A stretch of 64,000 bases of DNA from Desulfosoma sp. (GTDB lineage Bacteria > Desulfobacterota > Syntrophobacteria > Syntrophobacterales > DSM-9756): NCBI GenBank assembly GCA_037481875.1, contig JBBFKY010000002.1:353264-417263 (forward strand), written 5' to 3'. Of this stretch, positions 8,740-18,742 are shown in pieces (position 1 is the stretch's first letter; the number at the start of each line of letters is the position of its first letter). Both the position numbers and the translations under genes were made by a program. Under the pieces are notes generated by a model. The model saw only the letters and a program-made list of their open reading frames with translations, was not told where the DNA came from and made no database searches.

Positions 8740-10110
8740 ATGAATCTATCGGATGTTTTTCAAAAGATCGACACCAATCTGGACCGGTATGTCAGAGAGC
8801 TTAAAGAGCTTTTGGCCATTCCCAGTGTCAGTACGTACTCTCACCATCGCAGCGATGTACGCCGCGCCGCCGAATGGGTCCTCAACCATTGTAAGCGCAT
8901 AGGTCTGGAAGCTCGACTTCATGACACAGGGGGACATCCCGTGATCACGGCGTCGCGATGCCCCCATCCGGATCGTCCGACCCTGCTTATTTACGGGCAT
9001 TACGACGTGCAACCTGTGGAACCAGAAGAAGAATGGAACACAGCGCCCTTTCAGCCAACAGTACGAGATGGTTTCATTTATGCTCGCGGAGCCAGCGACG
9101 ACAAGGGACAGTTTTTCACTTACCTCAAAGCTTTGGAAGTGGTGCTGGCCACGAAGGGAGACCTGCCCATCAATGTCAAGATCTTGGTGGAAGGCGAAGA
9201 AGAAATTGGGAGTCCCCATCTAGACGCTTTTTTACGCAAAAGCCGAGACACGCTTAAAGCGGATGCCATCGCCGTTTCCGACGGTGCCCAGTTTTCAGAG
9301 ACTGTTCCCGCCATCACTTACGGCCTGCGCGGCCTCTCTTACCTGGAACTCATTGTTCAAGGACCTCGAACCGATCTCCATTCGGGAAGTTTCGGCGGCG
9401 TGGCTCCCAATCCTATTCATGCCCTGGTAACTCTTCTGGCTCAATTGAAAAACCCCGATGGAACCATCGCCATTCCAGGATTCTATGACTCCGTAGCCCC
9501 CTTGGAACCGTGGGAGCGGGAGGCCATGAGAGCCCTACCCTTCGACGAAGACAAGTTAAAAGCCTATCTGGGATTGTCTTTTCTTTGTCAAGAACCGGGG
9601 TACAATGCCCTGGAATCCAAAACCGCTCGACCCACTCTGGATATTAACGGCATCTGGGGCGGGTTTTCGGGAGAAGGTGCTAAGACCGTGATTCCAGCCA
9701 AGGCAGGCGCCAAGGTGAGTATGCGCTTGGTGCCGCATCAAAAGCCGCAAGAAATAGCCGAACTTTTTGTTCGTTACGTCATGCAACTATGCCCCAAGGA
9801 AGTGCAGCTTCAGGTGAAGGCCCTACACGGGGCCGATCCCGTGCTGGTTTCCAGGGATCTGCCTCAGGTACAGGCGGCGGCTCGAGCCATAGAAAAGGGC
9901 TTTGGAGTGTCCCCCGTGTTCATTCGCGAAGGAGGGTCCATTCCCATCGTCAATCTCTTTCGGGAGGTCTTGGGACTGGAGGCGATTCTTCTTATGGGAT
10001 GGGGGCGCCCTGACGATGGAGCTCATGCTCCCAATGAACGGTTTGCACTGAAGGATTTCAAGAACGGTATTCGTTCCGCGGCGGCACTCTTTTTCGAAAT
10101 GTGGGAGTGA
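8740..10110 (+). CDS. M20-family dipeptidase/metallopeptidase
   Basis: A 456-residue di-zinc exopeptidase of the M20 (ArgE/DapE/CPG2/dipeptidase) superfamily. Metal and catalytic motifs are LLIYGHYDVQPVE, RGASDDKGQ and EGEEEIGSP, with the later His ligand in the C-terminal part (WGRPDDGAHAPNE). The dimerisation domain begins near LRGLSYLELIVQGPRTDLHSG. The closest match is the cytosolic non-specific dipeptidase-like subgroup. The ATG at 8740 has AAAGGAG nine bases upstream. The longer open frame back to 8575 runs into the divergent neighbour and has no ribosome site. Confidence 0.92.
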   Translation: MNLSDVFQKIDTNLDRYVRELKELLAIPSVSTYSHHRSDVRRAAEWVLNHCKRIGLEARLHDTGGHPVITASRCPHPDRPTLLIYGHYDVQPVEPEEEWNTAPFQPTVRDGFIYARGASDDKGQFFTYLKALEVVLATKGDLPINVKILVEGEEEIGSPHLDAFLRKSRDTLKADAIAVSDGAQFSETVPAITYGLRGLSYLELIVQGPRTDLHSGSFGGVAPNPIHALVTLLAQLKNPDGTIAIPGFYDSVAPLEPWEREAMRALPFDEDKLKAYLGLSFLCQEPGYNALESKTARPTLDINGIWGGFSGEGAKTVIPAKAGAKVSMRLVPHQKPQEIAELFVRYVMQLCPKEVQLQVKALHGADPVLVSRDLPQVQAAARAIEKGFGVSPVFIREGGSIPIVNLFREVLGLEAILLMGWGRPDDGAHAPNERFALKDFKNGIRSAAALFFEMWE

Positions 10111-10125
10111 GGCGGCCGCTGACGC

Positions 10126-10419
10126 CTAATGGCGGTCGCCTTCATAAATCACCAGAGGCTGTTCGTCTCCGTAAGCGGCGCGGATTTCCTCCAGAAGCTG
10201 GTTTGTCGCCTGCTCGATGCGGGTCACATCCTGCTCGCTTACATTTTCTTCTGTCACATGCTGCAAGGATTCCTTAAGGCGAAGGAATTGCTTAATGATT
10301 TCCGGACGAATCTTGCCCTCGCCTAGATGATTGTTCAGGTCCAAGATGGTGTTTACGCAGCTTTCCACCCGCGCTCGAAAGTGCTTGGAACGCTGCGTTT
10401 TGCCACCGCGACGGAACAT
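10126..10419 (-). CDS. Small helical hypothetical protein
   Basis: A 97-residue soluble protein, basic at the start (MFRRGGKTQRSKHFRARVES) and then largely helical with regularly spaced hydrophobic residues (TILDLNNHL, QFLRLKESLQHV, RIEQATNQLLEEI), which suggests a helical hairpin. It has no cysteines or membrane segment and was not recognised. It lies 20 bp after the zinc-ribbon/receiver gene on the same strand and probably shares its transcript. The end is 16 bp from the convergent dipeptidase stop. Confidence 0.65.
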   Translation of the reverse strand: MFRRGGKTQRSKHFRARVESCVNTILDLNNHLGEGKIRPEIIKQFLRLKESLQHVTEENVSEQDVTRIEQATNQLLEEIRAAYGDEQPLVIYEGDRH

Positions 10420-10439
10420 GCGAATCCAGGATTTACCGA

Positions 10440-11090
10440 TCAGAGTTGCCCCCTTTCTTCCAAAGCCTCTTTGAAGATTCGATAAAAACTTCGAGCTTTC
10501 TTCATCTCGCTTTGCAGGACGGGTTGCATTCTTGGCAGATCGTTTGTGTGAATGATCAAATCAGCTTCCTTACGAAATGCAGCCATGGAATCCATGGTGC
10601 GGTCCCAAGGGCTCAGAAGACAGACAAAAAGGTTTCGGCGCTGAGCCATGGGAAGGGTTTTTAAAAAATCCACAATCACATGACGCCGGTCCCTCTCGTT
10701 TACGGGTTCTTCCAGAACCAGCACTTCGTAACCGCCCTGGCGCAGTCGCCGTACCGTACGATCCGGATCGTCTTCTACATAGGTCTGAAAGCCCATGTCT
10801 TTCAGACCTTGAATCAGCACAGGTTGTCGTTGAGGTTCAACACAGACCAGAGCCGCTCTGACATCCTTTTCCAAAATGTCCAGGAAAGCATCGTCATAGC
10901 CGGTATCCACCTCCGGGAGATCCTCTTGAGCCTGTGCCAGGGTGCTCGAAGATTGTTCCACAGCCCCGCGCACAAGGATGGTGTTTCGGCATCGAGGACA
11001 CTGGACTCGAAAGGACTTTCCTGAAGGAATTTTTTCCTCAGGCAGGCTCAAAGACGTGTGGCATTGTTCACAGGTGATTTTCACGGGCAT
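10440..11090 (-). CDS. MJ0042-type zinc-ribbon protein with receiver-like domain
   Basis: From the ATG at 11090 the protein has 216 residues. The N-terminus is a zinc ribbon of the MJ0042/zinc_ribbon_5 type: ITCEQCHTSLSLPEEKI ... VQCPRCRN, with four cysteines. After an acidic linker comes a domain of about 120 residues with alternating strands and helices (ALVCVEPQRQPVLIQGLKDMGF, YEVLVLEEPVNE, LFVCLLSPW, ADLIIHTNDL) that resembles a CheY-like receiver. The phosphoacceptor position appears to be in LVLEEP, with Glu rather than Asp. This suggests a phosphorylation-independent regulator, though the function is unknown. An upstream extension to 11120 is possible. Confidence 0.72.
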   Translation of the reverse strand: MPVKITCEQCHTSLSLPEEKIPSGKSFRVQCPRCRNTILVRGAVEQSSSTLAQAQEDLPEVDTGYDDAFLDILEKDVRAALVCVEPQRQPVLIQGLKDMGFQTYVEDDPDRTVRRLRQGGYEVLVLEEPVNERDRRHVIVDFLKTLPMAQRRNLFVCLLSPWDRTMDSMAAFRKEADLIIHTNDLPRMQPVLQSEMKKARSFYRIFKEALEERGQL

Positions 11091-11191
11091 CGCCCCTTTT
11101 GTGCTCTCAAGTGCATCCAACTTCCTTTATTGGAGCCTTCCTTGTGTTTTTAAGCCATCCTAAAGCCCGAGGTCAACCCGCAACATGGGGC

Positions 11192-12520
11192 TTAGACTCG
11201 CTTTTTGTGACCAAAGGGGCTACGAACCTGAACAGAGCGGGCATGGGCTTCCAAGCGCTCCAAGGATGCCAAAGCCATCACAGCGGAAGCGTCTCGTTGA
11301 AAAGCTTCTTGAGTATAAGACAGCACGGTGGTTTTCTTGTAAAAGGTTTCCACCCCCAAAGCCGAGGCAAACCGGGCCGTGCCGCTTGTGGGCAACACAT
11401 GATTGGGGCCTGCAAAATAATCCCCTAAAGCTTCCGGGGTGTGGAATCCCATGAAGACCGCTCCGGCATGCTGCACGTAAGGAAGCAACGACCAGGGATC
11501 TTCCACAAGAAGTTCCAGGTGCTCCGGGGCCAAACGATTGGCCACTTCCACCGCCTCATGCAAGGTCTGTGTTTGAATAACGGCCCCATAGCGAGCCAAA
11601 GCTTGGCGAGCGATTGCGTGTCGAGGAAGATCGGCGGTTTGTCTTTCCAAAGCGGCCGGAACTTCCAAAGCCAGTTGAGCATCGTTGGTAATGCACACGG
11701 CGCTGGCCATGGGATCGTGTTCAGCTTGGCTCAAGAGATCCGCCGCCACGTACTGAGGATCAGCTGAATGATCAGCGACCACCACCACCTCGCTGGGCCC
11801 TGCAAAACCATCTATACCCACACGACCTGCCACCATCTTTTTGGCCAATGTGACGTAAATGTTTCCCGGCCCGACCAGAACATCTACAGGGGCCACACGT
11901 TTTGTGCCATAAGCCAAAGCGGCGACCGCCCAAGCACTGCCGATTCTATGAACGCGGTGAACGCCCGCTTCTCGCGCCGCTACAAGAAGATAGGGATTGA
12001 GTGTGCCGTCTCGACGCGGCGGCGAAACCATGGCGATATCTGAAACACCCGCCACCACGGCTGGCACGGCGGTCATGAGCACCGTGGAAACCAAAGGTGT
12101 TTCCCCTCCTTGCCCTCCCGGCACATACAAGCCGGCGGCTTTGACAGGCCTCACAAGTTGTCCCATGTAACACCCGTCTGAACGCGTCATGAACCAGGAT
12201 TTTTGCTTCTGATTTTCATGGTAGGCATAAATATTGTCTCGCGCTCGACGTATAACGTCCACCATGGCAGGATCCGCCGCCTTGTAGGCTTGATCGATTT
12301 CTTCGGAAGACACGGTCAGATGGTCCGCGGAAAATTCCGGGGCATCATACACCCGCGTAAACCGCACCAAAGCCTCATCCCCTTCGTGCCTTACAGCTTC
12401 GATCATTTCATGAACCCGTTGCTGCACTTCGGGATCCACGGTCACCTGTCGTCCCGTCACCACATCGAAAAACCGTTCGGCTTCCGCAGAAGGATATGTC
12501 CACACCGGTACCATTTTCAT
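11192..12520 (-). CDS. hisD: Histidinol dehydrogenase
   Basis: Zn- and NAD-dependent enzyme for the last two steps of histidine synthesis. The 442-residue protein contains [14 protein letters not shown], the NAD-binding [22 protein letters not shown], the zinc-binding [14 protein letters not shown] and the C-terminal LAPEHLEL plus [16 protein letters not shown]. The start overlaps the rlpA stop (CAATGA). A second ATG two codons in, at 12514, has better spacing from GGAGGG, so the true start is uncertain by two residues. No other his genes are nearby apart from the unrelated tRNA synthetase hisS. Confidence 0.97.
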   Translation of the reverse strand: MKMVPVWTYPSAEAERFFDVVTGRQVTVDPEVQQRVHEMIEAVRHEGDEALVRFTRVYDAPEFSADHLTVSSEEIDQAYKAADPAMVDVIRRARDNIYAYHENQKQKSWFMTRSDGCYMGQLVRPVKAAGLYVPGGQGGETPLVSTVLMTAVPAVVAGVSDIAMVSPPRRDGTLNPYLLVAAREAGVHRVHRIGSAWAVAALAYGTKRVAPVDVLVGPGNIYVTLAKKMVAGRVGIDGFAGPSEVVVVADHSADPQYVAADLLSQAEHDPMASAVCITNDAQLALEVPAALERQTADLPRHAIARQALARYGAVIQTQTLHEAVEVANRLAPEHLELLVEDPWSLLPYVQHAGAVFMGFHTPEALGDYFAGPNHVLPTSGTARFASALGVETFYKKTTVLSYTQEAFQRDASAVMALASLERLEAHARSVQVRSPFGHKKRV

Positions 12521-13317
12521 TGGCCCTCCAGAGCGATCACAAAGGAGTCACTAAATCCGTTTCGCCGGAATGTTTCCACGGACTGCATGGCTTGATCCAG
12601 ATCCCTATAAAAGCCGACTTGAACTCTGTAAAAAGTGGATCCATTGACGGACGCAACCCGCACGGCGACGGAGCCATACCGCTTGTCCATTTCCTTTTTG
12701 AAACGATGCGCATTGTCGGCATTTTGAAAAGAAGCCACCTGAACAGCGAAAGGTCCCAGGCGATAGGGTCGCACCGGTTCCACTTGCCATGAAGGAGCGG
12801 ATCCTGCCACATAAACCGGATTGGTCACGCGAACGGCTTCCACCACAACGGGGGCGGTGCCCACGGTGTGAATGCCGAGAGCTCGTGCCGCTTCGTAAGA
12901 TAGATCGATAACGCGCCCGGCGACAAAGGGACCGCGGTCGTTGATGCGAACGATAATGGAGCGGCCCGTTCGTTTGTCTGTCACTTTCACATGGGTGCCG
13001 ATGGGAAGAATCTTGTGAGCGGCGGTCATGGCGTACATGTTGAAAGGCTCGCCGCATGCCGTAGGTCGACCGTGAAAGTCCGGACCATACCAACTGGCAT
13101 ACCCTTCCTCACGAAAGCCTTCGGCGCTGGGAATAGGGTAATACCACACGCCGTTGATCTGGTAAGGTTTTTGAGTGCCCAGAGGCGGGGGGGATCCCGG
13201 AGGGGTAACGCCTGGGGAAGGCGGCTTTTTCGGCGCACAGCCCGCCCCGATCAAAGCGACGAGGATCAGCGCAACCCCTAAAGCTTTCGATGCCCCTTGC
13301 ACCGTCACGCGCCCCAC
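12517..13317 (-). CDS. rlpA: RlpA-like septal ring lytic transglycosylase lipoprotein
   Basis: A 266-residue predicted lipoprotein. The signal peptide ends in a lipobox (LIGAGC), followed by a Pro-rich linker. The double-psi beta-barrel domain shows [33 protein letters not shown] and [18 protein letters not shown]. The C-terminus is a SPOR domain ([18 protein letters not shown] ... [15 protein letters not shown]). RlpA cleaves denuded glycan at the septum. The start overlaps the upstream DRE-TIM gene by 13 bases, and the stop overlaps hisD. Confidence 0.93.
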   Translation of the reverse strand: MGRVTVQGASKALGVALILVALIGAGCAPKKPPSPGVTPPGSPPPLGTQKPYQINGVWYYPIPSAEGFREEGYASWYGPDFHGRPTACGEPFNMYAMTAAHKILPIGTHVKVTDKRTGRSIIVRINDRGPFVAGRVIDLSYEAARALGIHTVGTAPVVVEAVRVTNPVYVAGSAPSWQVEPVRPYRLGPFAVQVASFQNADNAHRFKKEMDKRYGSVAVRVASVNGSTFYRVQVGFYRDLDQAMQSVETFRRNGFSDSFVIALEGQ

Positions 13318-15152
13318 GAACGTCCGTTCTTTTCCATTTCTTCCATTTTGGCCAGGTCTTCAAAGCGGATATCAATGCCCAAAATGCCCACGATTTCTTC
13401 AAGCTCATTGCGAATAGGAGCCGAAACCGTGATGCACAGGGCTCCCGTATACCGGGATGTATAAAAGTCCGTAATGTGCACCTTACCGTCCCGCATAGGT
13501 TCAATAAACCAAGGACGATCCGAAAGGTCTTCACCCACCTGAGCGGCTTCGTATTTGGCACGATCCACGATATGGACAATGTTTCGAGTGATCTTTCGGC
13601 CTTCGGCATCCGTGACGTAAACGTACTGAATAAAGGGGTTGAGTTCCAGAAGCGTTTGCAACACGGGTTCTTGCAAAGATGGGTCCATGCTCTTGATGGC
13701 CGCGTTTTCCACCACTTCCGCCACCAGGTGAGCAGCCAGAGATCGGGCCCTCTCTTTGAGCCGATCAAATTCGCTCACGAAGAATTCCGGCAGGTACCGT
13801 CGTGCCCATCGTTCCAATTCCTCGTTGGAGATGGATGTGGTGCGTCCCGCCGCATATTCTTCCATGACTCGTTTGTGAATCTTGACAATACCCGGATGGC
13901 GCTTATCAAGCCTTTGGTCTCCCGTCAGCTTGAGCCGATTGTTGACCCAGTAAGCGATACCGGCCACACCCGATTTGTCGGTAATGATGACGCTCACAGG
14001 CCGTTTCAAAAGACGCTGTGTATCAAAAATGTTATAAATTTCTTCGTCTTTGACCAGCCCATCCGCATGAATGCCGGCTTTTGTGGCGTTGAAATCTTCC
14101 CCGACAAACGGATAATTGGGTGGAATACGATATCCTAGTTCTTTCTCAAAATATTGCGCCGCGTCGGTGATGGCCGTTGTATCAATGCCATCCATGGACC
14201 CTCGAAGGCCGATGTATTCAATGAGCAGTCCCTCGATGGGCGCGTTGCCGGTCCTTTCTCCAAAACCCAACAGGGTGCCGTTGGCGCCGCTGCATCCGTA
14301 AAGCCAGGCCGTGGCGGCACATACCAAGACTTTGTGAAAATCGTTATGCCCATGCCATTCCAACAGATGTCCCGGAACCCCCGCTTCGTCGATGAAAGCT
14401 CGAACCAGTTTGGGCACACTGCGCGGTAAAGCGGCTCCCGGGTATGTCACCCCGAAACCCATGGTGTCGCACAGCCGAATCTTGATGTCGATCCCGCTTT
14501 CTTCGCGAAGCTTCATGAGCTCTATGGCAAAGGGAATACAAAATCCGTAGGTGTCGGCGCGGGTTACGTCTTCAAAATGACATCTTGGCCGAATCCCTTT
14601 TTCCAGAGCGACCTTGACAATGGACAGATATTTTTCCAGGGCTTCCTTACGGGTCATCTTCATCTTGAGAAAGATGTGATAGTCGGAAACAGACGTGAGA
14701 ATCCCCGTTTCCTTTAACCCCGCATCCACCACCAGCTGAAGGTCCGCAGGGACGGCTCTCACCCAACCCGTGATTTCAGGATACCTGTACCCTTTGGCTA
14801 GGCAAGCTTCCAGAGCTCGACGATCTTTATCCGTGTAAAGAAAAAACTCGGACTGTCGAATCACGCCGTGAGGCCCGGCCATACGGTGGAGGAACTCAAA
14901 GATTCGAACGATCTGCTCCACGGTATAAGGAGGTCTCGCCTGCTGCCCATCTCGAAAGGTCGTGTCTGTAATGAAAATGTCTTCCGCCGGGTCGATGGGC
15001 AGCAGTTTGTGATCGAAATCGATCTTCGGTACTTCCACATAAGGAAAAACATTCCGCATGAGATTGGGTTCAGAAACATCCACCAAGCGGTGATGCCAAA
15101 ACGAAGAATGTTCGTGGTCAAGGACGCGTTTCTTTTCGTTCCACCGGGCCAT
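13305..15152 (-). CDS. DRE-TIM (Re-citrate/homocitrate synthase-like) enzyme fused to a C-terminal Cache-like domain
   Basis: A 615-residue protein. Residues 1 to about 430 are a pyruvate-carboxyltransferase-type barrel: the DRE motif in [13 protein letters not shown] (D63-R67-D68), [19 protein letters not shown], the metal-binding [26 protein letters not shown] and [11 protein letters not shown]. This subfamily includes the Re-citrate synthases of anaerobes and proteins mis-named histone-lysine methyltransferase. Residues about 455-600 look like a small-molecule-binding PAS/Cache domain ([57 protein letters not shown]). No membrane helix separates the two parts, so the sensor domain would be cytosolic. 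It may allosterically control the synthase. The acceptor substrate is inferred. Confidence 0.8.
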   Translation of the reverse strand: MARWNEKKRVLDHEHSSFWHHRLVDVSEPNLMRNVFPYVEVPKIDFDHKLLPIDPAEDIFITDTTFRDGQQARPPYTVEQIVRIFEFLHRMAGPHGVIRQSEFFLYTDKDRRALEACLAKGYRYPEITGWVRAVPADLQLVVDAGLKETGILTSVSDYHIFLKMKMTRKEALEKYLSIVKVALEKGIRPRCHFEDVTRADTYGFCIPFAIELMKLREESGIDIKIRLCDTMGFGVTYPGAALPRSVPKLVRAFIDEAGVPGHLLEWHGHNDFHKVLVCAATAWLYGCSGANGTLLGFGERTGNAPIEGLLIEYIGLRGSMDGIDTTAITDAAQYFEKELGYRIPPNYPFVGEDFNATKAGIHADGLVKDEEIYNIFDTQRLLKRPVSVIITDKSGVAGIAYWVNNRLKLTGDQRLDKRHPGIVKIHKRVMEEYAAGRTTSISNEELERWARRYLPEFFVSEFDRLKERARSLAAHLVAEVVENAAIKSMDPSLQEPVLQTLLELNPFIQYVYVTDAEGRKITRNIVHIVDRAKYEAAQVGEDLSDRPWFIEPMRDGKVHITDFYTSRYTGALCITVSAPIRNELEEIVGILGIDIRFEDLAKMEEMEKNGRSWGA

Positions 15153-15158
15153 GGAGGT

Positions 15159-16985
15159 TTATCTCCCCTCTTTTTCCACCCTGATACACAATTCCAACAA
15201 CTGGTTCACATCCGGTTCCGACGGCGCCCCGCTCATGAGGCAGGTGGCCTTTTGAGTTTTTGGAAAGGCGATCACATCCCGAATGGATGCAGACCCCGTC
15301 ATGAGCATCACAAGGCGGTCGAAACCAAAGGCGATCCCGCCGTGAGGCGGCGCGCCGTACTGGAGAGCGTCCAGAAGAAAACCGAATTTTTCTCGAGCTT
15401 CCTGCTGACTGATACCTAGAGCCGCAAAGATTTTCTTCTGCACATCTTCACGATGAATTCGAATGCTTCCTCCTCCGATTTCCGTGCCGTTAAGCACCAA
15501 ATCGTAGGCGCGGCTGCGTACCTTGAGCGGGTCGTTTTCCAAAAGATCCATATCCTCTTCCAAGGGGGATGTGAAGGGGTGATGCACCGCCACATAGCGT
15601 TTTTCGTCCGGATCCCACTCGAGGAGAGGGAAATGGGTGATCCAACAGAAACGATACTCCCCTTTGTGAACCAGGCTCAACTGTTGGGCCAGACGAAGAC
15701 GAACGTTCCCTAATGTTTCATGCACGACCTTTGATTGATCGGCCATGAAAAACAAGATATCTCCAGGTTGAGCCTCCATCTTTTCCGTGATGGCGTCTCG
15801 CAGCGACGGATCAAGGAACTTGGCAATGGGCGATTGCCATCCATCCGGCTGCAGCTTGGCCCAAGCCATTCCCTTGGCGCCGAATTCCTGAGCGTAGTGC
15901 ACCAAGTCGTCCAAGTCCTTTCGAGAAAGGCGCCCGCCCTCGGGAATTCGAAGGCTTTTCACCAGACCTCCACGTTCCACGGCCTCTCGAAACACGCGAA
16001 ATTCACAACCTTTGACCAGGTCCGTCAGATCCGTCAGTTCCAATCCGAAACGCAGGTCCGGTCGGTCCGTTCCATAGCGGTCTATAGCCTCGCGGTAGGA
16101 AAGACGCGGAAACGGTATGGAAAGCTCCAGTCCTAAAAGGTTCTTGAACAAGTTGGAAATCCACCCTTCGATCAGGGCGTAGACGTCCTCTTCTTCAATG
16201 AAACTCATCTCCAGGTCCAACTGGGTGAACTCAGGCTGGCGATCCGCTCGAAGATCCTCATCCCTGAAGCATTTCACAATCTGCATGTAGCGTTCAAGGC
16301 CGGCCACCATGAGCAGCTGTTTGAAAAGTTGAGGCGACTGGGGCAAGGCGTAGAACTTGCCGGGGTTGACACGAGACGGCACCAAGTAGTCCCGAGCGCC
16401 TTCCGGTGTGCTCTTGGTGAGCACCGGGGTTTCCACTTCGATAAAACCCCTTTCGGCGAAATAGTTTCGCGTCAGAAACGCCGCTCGATGTCTCAGGCGC
16501 AGATTGGCCTGCATACAAGGCCGGCGCAAATCCAAGTAACGGTACTTTAACCGAACACTTTCACTGGCTTCCGTGTCATCTTCGATAAGAAACGGAGGTG
16601 TTTTGGCCACATTGAGAATTTTTAAGCAAGAGACCAGAACCTCGATATCCCCTGTGAGCAACTTGGGATTGGCCATCCCTTCAGGACGCCGGCGCACTGT
16701 GCCTCGAACTGCAATCACGTATTCATTGCGTAAGTCGTGCGCCGTCTCATGGGCCACGACGTCCGCTTGAGGGTCAAAGACTATTTGGGTGATGCCTTCG
16801 CGGTCTCTCAGATCCACAAAGATCAAGCCGCCATGATCTCGGCGCCTCTGCACCCAACCCATCAATACCACTTCCAGGCCCGTATGATCCAGCCGCAGAC
16901 TGCCACAGTCGTGGGTGCGGCGCCATCCATTCAACGACGATAAATCCAAGCTTTGGGTTTCTAGAGATTTTGCCTGCTGATCCAC
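15159..16985 (-). CDS. aspS: Aspartyl-tRNA synthetase
   Basis: Class IIb synthetase of bacterial length (608 residues). It has an OB-fold anticodon-binding domain ([25 protein letters not shown]), motif 2 ([19 protein letters not shown]), a GAD insertion domain (residues about 290-400) and the class II motif 3 region [26 protein letters not shown] is the Asp-specific pocket. Six bases separate its end from the start of the DRE-TIM gene. It follows hisS with 46 bp between them, so the three are probably one transcription unit. The sequence alone does not show whether it is discriminating or also charges tRNA-Asn. Confidence 0.97.
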   Translation of the reverse strand: MDQQAKSLETQSLDLSSLNGWRRTHDCGSLRLDHTGLEVVLMGWVQRRRDHGGLIFVDLRDREGITQIVFDPQADVVAHETAHDLRNEYVIAVRGTVRRRPEGMANPKLLTGDIEVLVSCLKILNVAKTPPFLIEDDTEASESVRLKYRYLDLRRPCMQANLRLRHRAAFLTRNYFAERGFIEVETPVLTKSTPEGARDYLVPSRVNPGKFYALPQSPQLFKQLLMVAGLERYMQIVKCFRDEDLRADRQPEFTQLDLEMSFIEEEDVYALIEGWISNLFKNLLGLELSIPFPRLSYREAIDRYGTDRPDLRFGLELTDLTDLVKGCEFRVFREAVERGGLVKSLRIPEGGRLSRKDLDDLVHYAQEFGAKGMAWAKLQPDGWQSPIAKFLDPSLRDAITEKMEAQPGDILFFMADQSKVVHETLGNVRLRLAQQLSLVHKGEYRFCWITHFPLLEWDPDEKRYVAVHHPFTSPLEEDMDLLENDPLKVRSRAYDLVLNGTEIGGGSIRIHREDVQKKIFAALGISQQEAREKFGFLLDALQYGAPPHGGIAFGFDRLVMLMTGSASIRDVIAFPKTQKATCLMSGAPSEPDVNQLLELCIRVEKEGR

Positions 16986-17031
16986 TGCCCGCTCCTATGC
17001 ACTCTTCGTTACATCATCCATCAAGGAAAAT

Positions 17032-18303
17032 TCATGTGTTTTTGAAAGTTCGATGTGCCCCGAAAAACCTGACCACATTTTCAAGCGCAATTTCCGTCTG
17101 TTCTTTGGCCGCCATGTGTCGCACCGTCACTCGACCCTTTGCCAACTCCTCTTCACCGACAATGACCACATAAGCCGCCCCCAGCTTGTCAGCTCGACGC
17201 ATCTGGCTCTTGAGGCTTCCTCCCCCGTGGGCCAATTCCACGGCAACACCCTGCGCGCGCAAATCTTGGGCAAGCCGAAAGGCCTCGGTCACCGGTTTCT
17301 CCCCAAGAATGGCAATAAAAACATCGGGTTTCTTGAAATCCAGGGTTTCCTCCTGTTGCAACAAAAGAATGATGCGTTCCATGCCGATGGCAAACCCGAT
17401 GCCCGGCAGATCCGGACCTCCAAGATCACGCATCAGGCCGTCGTAGCGCCCGCCGCCTCCCACGGCGTTTTGGGCTCCAAGACGATCTGTGATGACCTCA
17501 AAGGTCGTGCGCATGTAATAATCCAACCCCCGAACCATTCGTGGATCTACGGCATAGGATACCTGAAGATGGGACAAATAGTGTAAAACCTTGTCAAAAT
17601 GTCGGCGACATGCCTCGCACAAATACCGCACAAGTTCGGGAGCATCGTTGAGAGCCTCACGGCATCGGTCCACTTTACAATCAAAGACCCGCAAAGGGTT
17701 CACGTGGCGACGCCGATCACAATCGGGACAAAGTTGTGATGCCCTGTCCTGAAGAAACGTTTTTAAGTCGTCCCGAAACAAAGGGCGACATTTGGAACAT
17801 CCCAAGGAATTGACATGAAGTCCAATGTCCTTGAGGCCGATACGCTGCAGGAAGTCGCACAACATGGCCATGACTTCGGCGTCCAACAAGGGATCGTCAA
17901 TGCCAAACACTTCGGCGTCAATCTGGTGAAACTGTCGGTATCGCCCCTTCTGCGGCCTTTCATGGCGAAACATGGGGCCGATGGTGTAGAATTTTCGAGC
18001 CGATGGATCCGCTTGAAGATTGTGCTCGATGAAGGCCCGAACCACCGACGCGGTTGCTTCCGGACGCAGAGCCAACCATTGGCCTTTGCGGTCCTGGAAA
18101 GCATACATTTCCTTTTCCACAATATCCGTGCTTTCCCCGATGCTGCGAGCGAAAAGCTCCAATTTTTCCACAATGGGTGTTCGTATTTCACGATACCCAT
18201 AAAGCTCCAGGACTTCCCGAGCCGTCGTTTCAACCTTTTGCCACCAGTGAACGGCATCCGGTAAAATGTCGTTCATTCCGCGAATCGCTTGCACTCGTTC
18301 CAC
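17032..18303 (-). CDS. hisS: Histidyl-tRNA synthetase
   Basis: Class II synthetase of 423 residues. It starts MERVQAIRGMNDILP and carries motif 1 (REIRTPIVEKLELFARSIGE), motif 2 (FRHERPQKGRYRQFHQIDAEVFG), the histidine-specific RGLDYYMRTTFEV and AVGGGGRYDGL, motif 3 (PGIGFAIGMERIILLL) and a C-terminal anticodon-binding domain (DVFIAILGEKPVTEAFRLA). It is the first gene of the hisS-aspS-DRE-TIM-rlpA-hisD series, so a promoter is expected in the 440-bp gap upstream. Confidence 0.97.
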   Translation of the reverse strand: MERVQAIRGMNDILPDAVHWWQKVETTAREVLELYGYREIRTPIVEKLELFARSIGESTDIVEKEMYAFQDRKGQWLALRPEATASVVRAFIEHNLQADPSARKFYTIGPMFRHERPQKGRYRQFHQIDAEVFGIDDPLLDAEVMAMLCDFLQRIGLKDIGLHVNSLGCSKCRPLFRDDLKTFLQDRASQLCPDCDRRRHVNPLRVFDCKVDRCREALNDAPELVRYLCEACRRHFDKVLHYLSHLQVSYAVDPRMVRGLDYYMRTTFEVITDRLGAQNAVGGGGRYDGLMRDLGGPDLPGIGFAIGMERIILLLQQEETLDFKKPDVFIAILGEKPVTEAFRLAQDLRAQGVAVELAHGGGSLKSQMRRADKLGAAYVVIVGEEELAKGRVTVRHMAAKEQTEIALENVVRFFGAHRTFKNT

Positions 18304-18742
18304 ACCTCACCCTTCCGCTTCGCTCTCTGGGCTTTTCACCAGAGCCCGTGAGCGGGAAAAATAGCATGCTGTTTCCACGACTCCAATCTCAAATCATAAA
18401 AGGTTTCCTGTAGAAAACGGTCCCAGCAAAGTCAAGGAAAACCTGGAATCCGGCAGGTCCGGCCGGTCTTATCCCTTATAGGGGCGCACCGGTGTATGCG
18501 CCCCATATTCCCCCACCGACCATGGTCTTTCGGGGCGGACACGTGGGGCCGCCCCTACGGATGGTGTGCGTTCGCTTCTGCTCCTTTCAAAAGGTCTAAA
18601 AGTTCCTGTCGGTTCCTGCTCATCTAAAGATTTCGAAAACCCAACCTATCGTCAAAGTCTTGACTGCGTAACAAAATCCTTTACACTGCAGACAGTGGTC
18701 TCACGGCAACCCACCACGGCCTTTGAAGGCAAGGAGCGGCGG
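18304..18742. repeat. Intergenic region with two GGGGCG hairpin repeats
   Basis: A divergent intergenic region between hisS and the response regulator. It holds two adjacent hairpins of a dispersed family: GGGGCGCA (18481-18488) with TGCGCCCC (18497-18504), and GGGGCGG (18532-18538) with CCGCCCC (18549-18555), the latter followed by TAC. Related hairpins lie at 28355-28382 and 35209-35234. Neither is followed by a T-run, so they are not simple terminators. Promoters for both flanking genes should lie here but were not resolved. Confidence 0.5.

Noticed and set aside
12605-13093. 162-residue minus-strand frame in rlpA
   Set aside because: Arg/Ser-rich frame-shifted shadow of RlpA, which itself has lipobox, DPBB and SPOR signatures.
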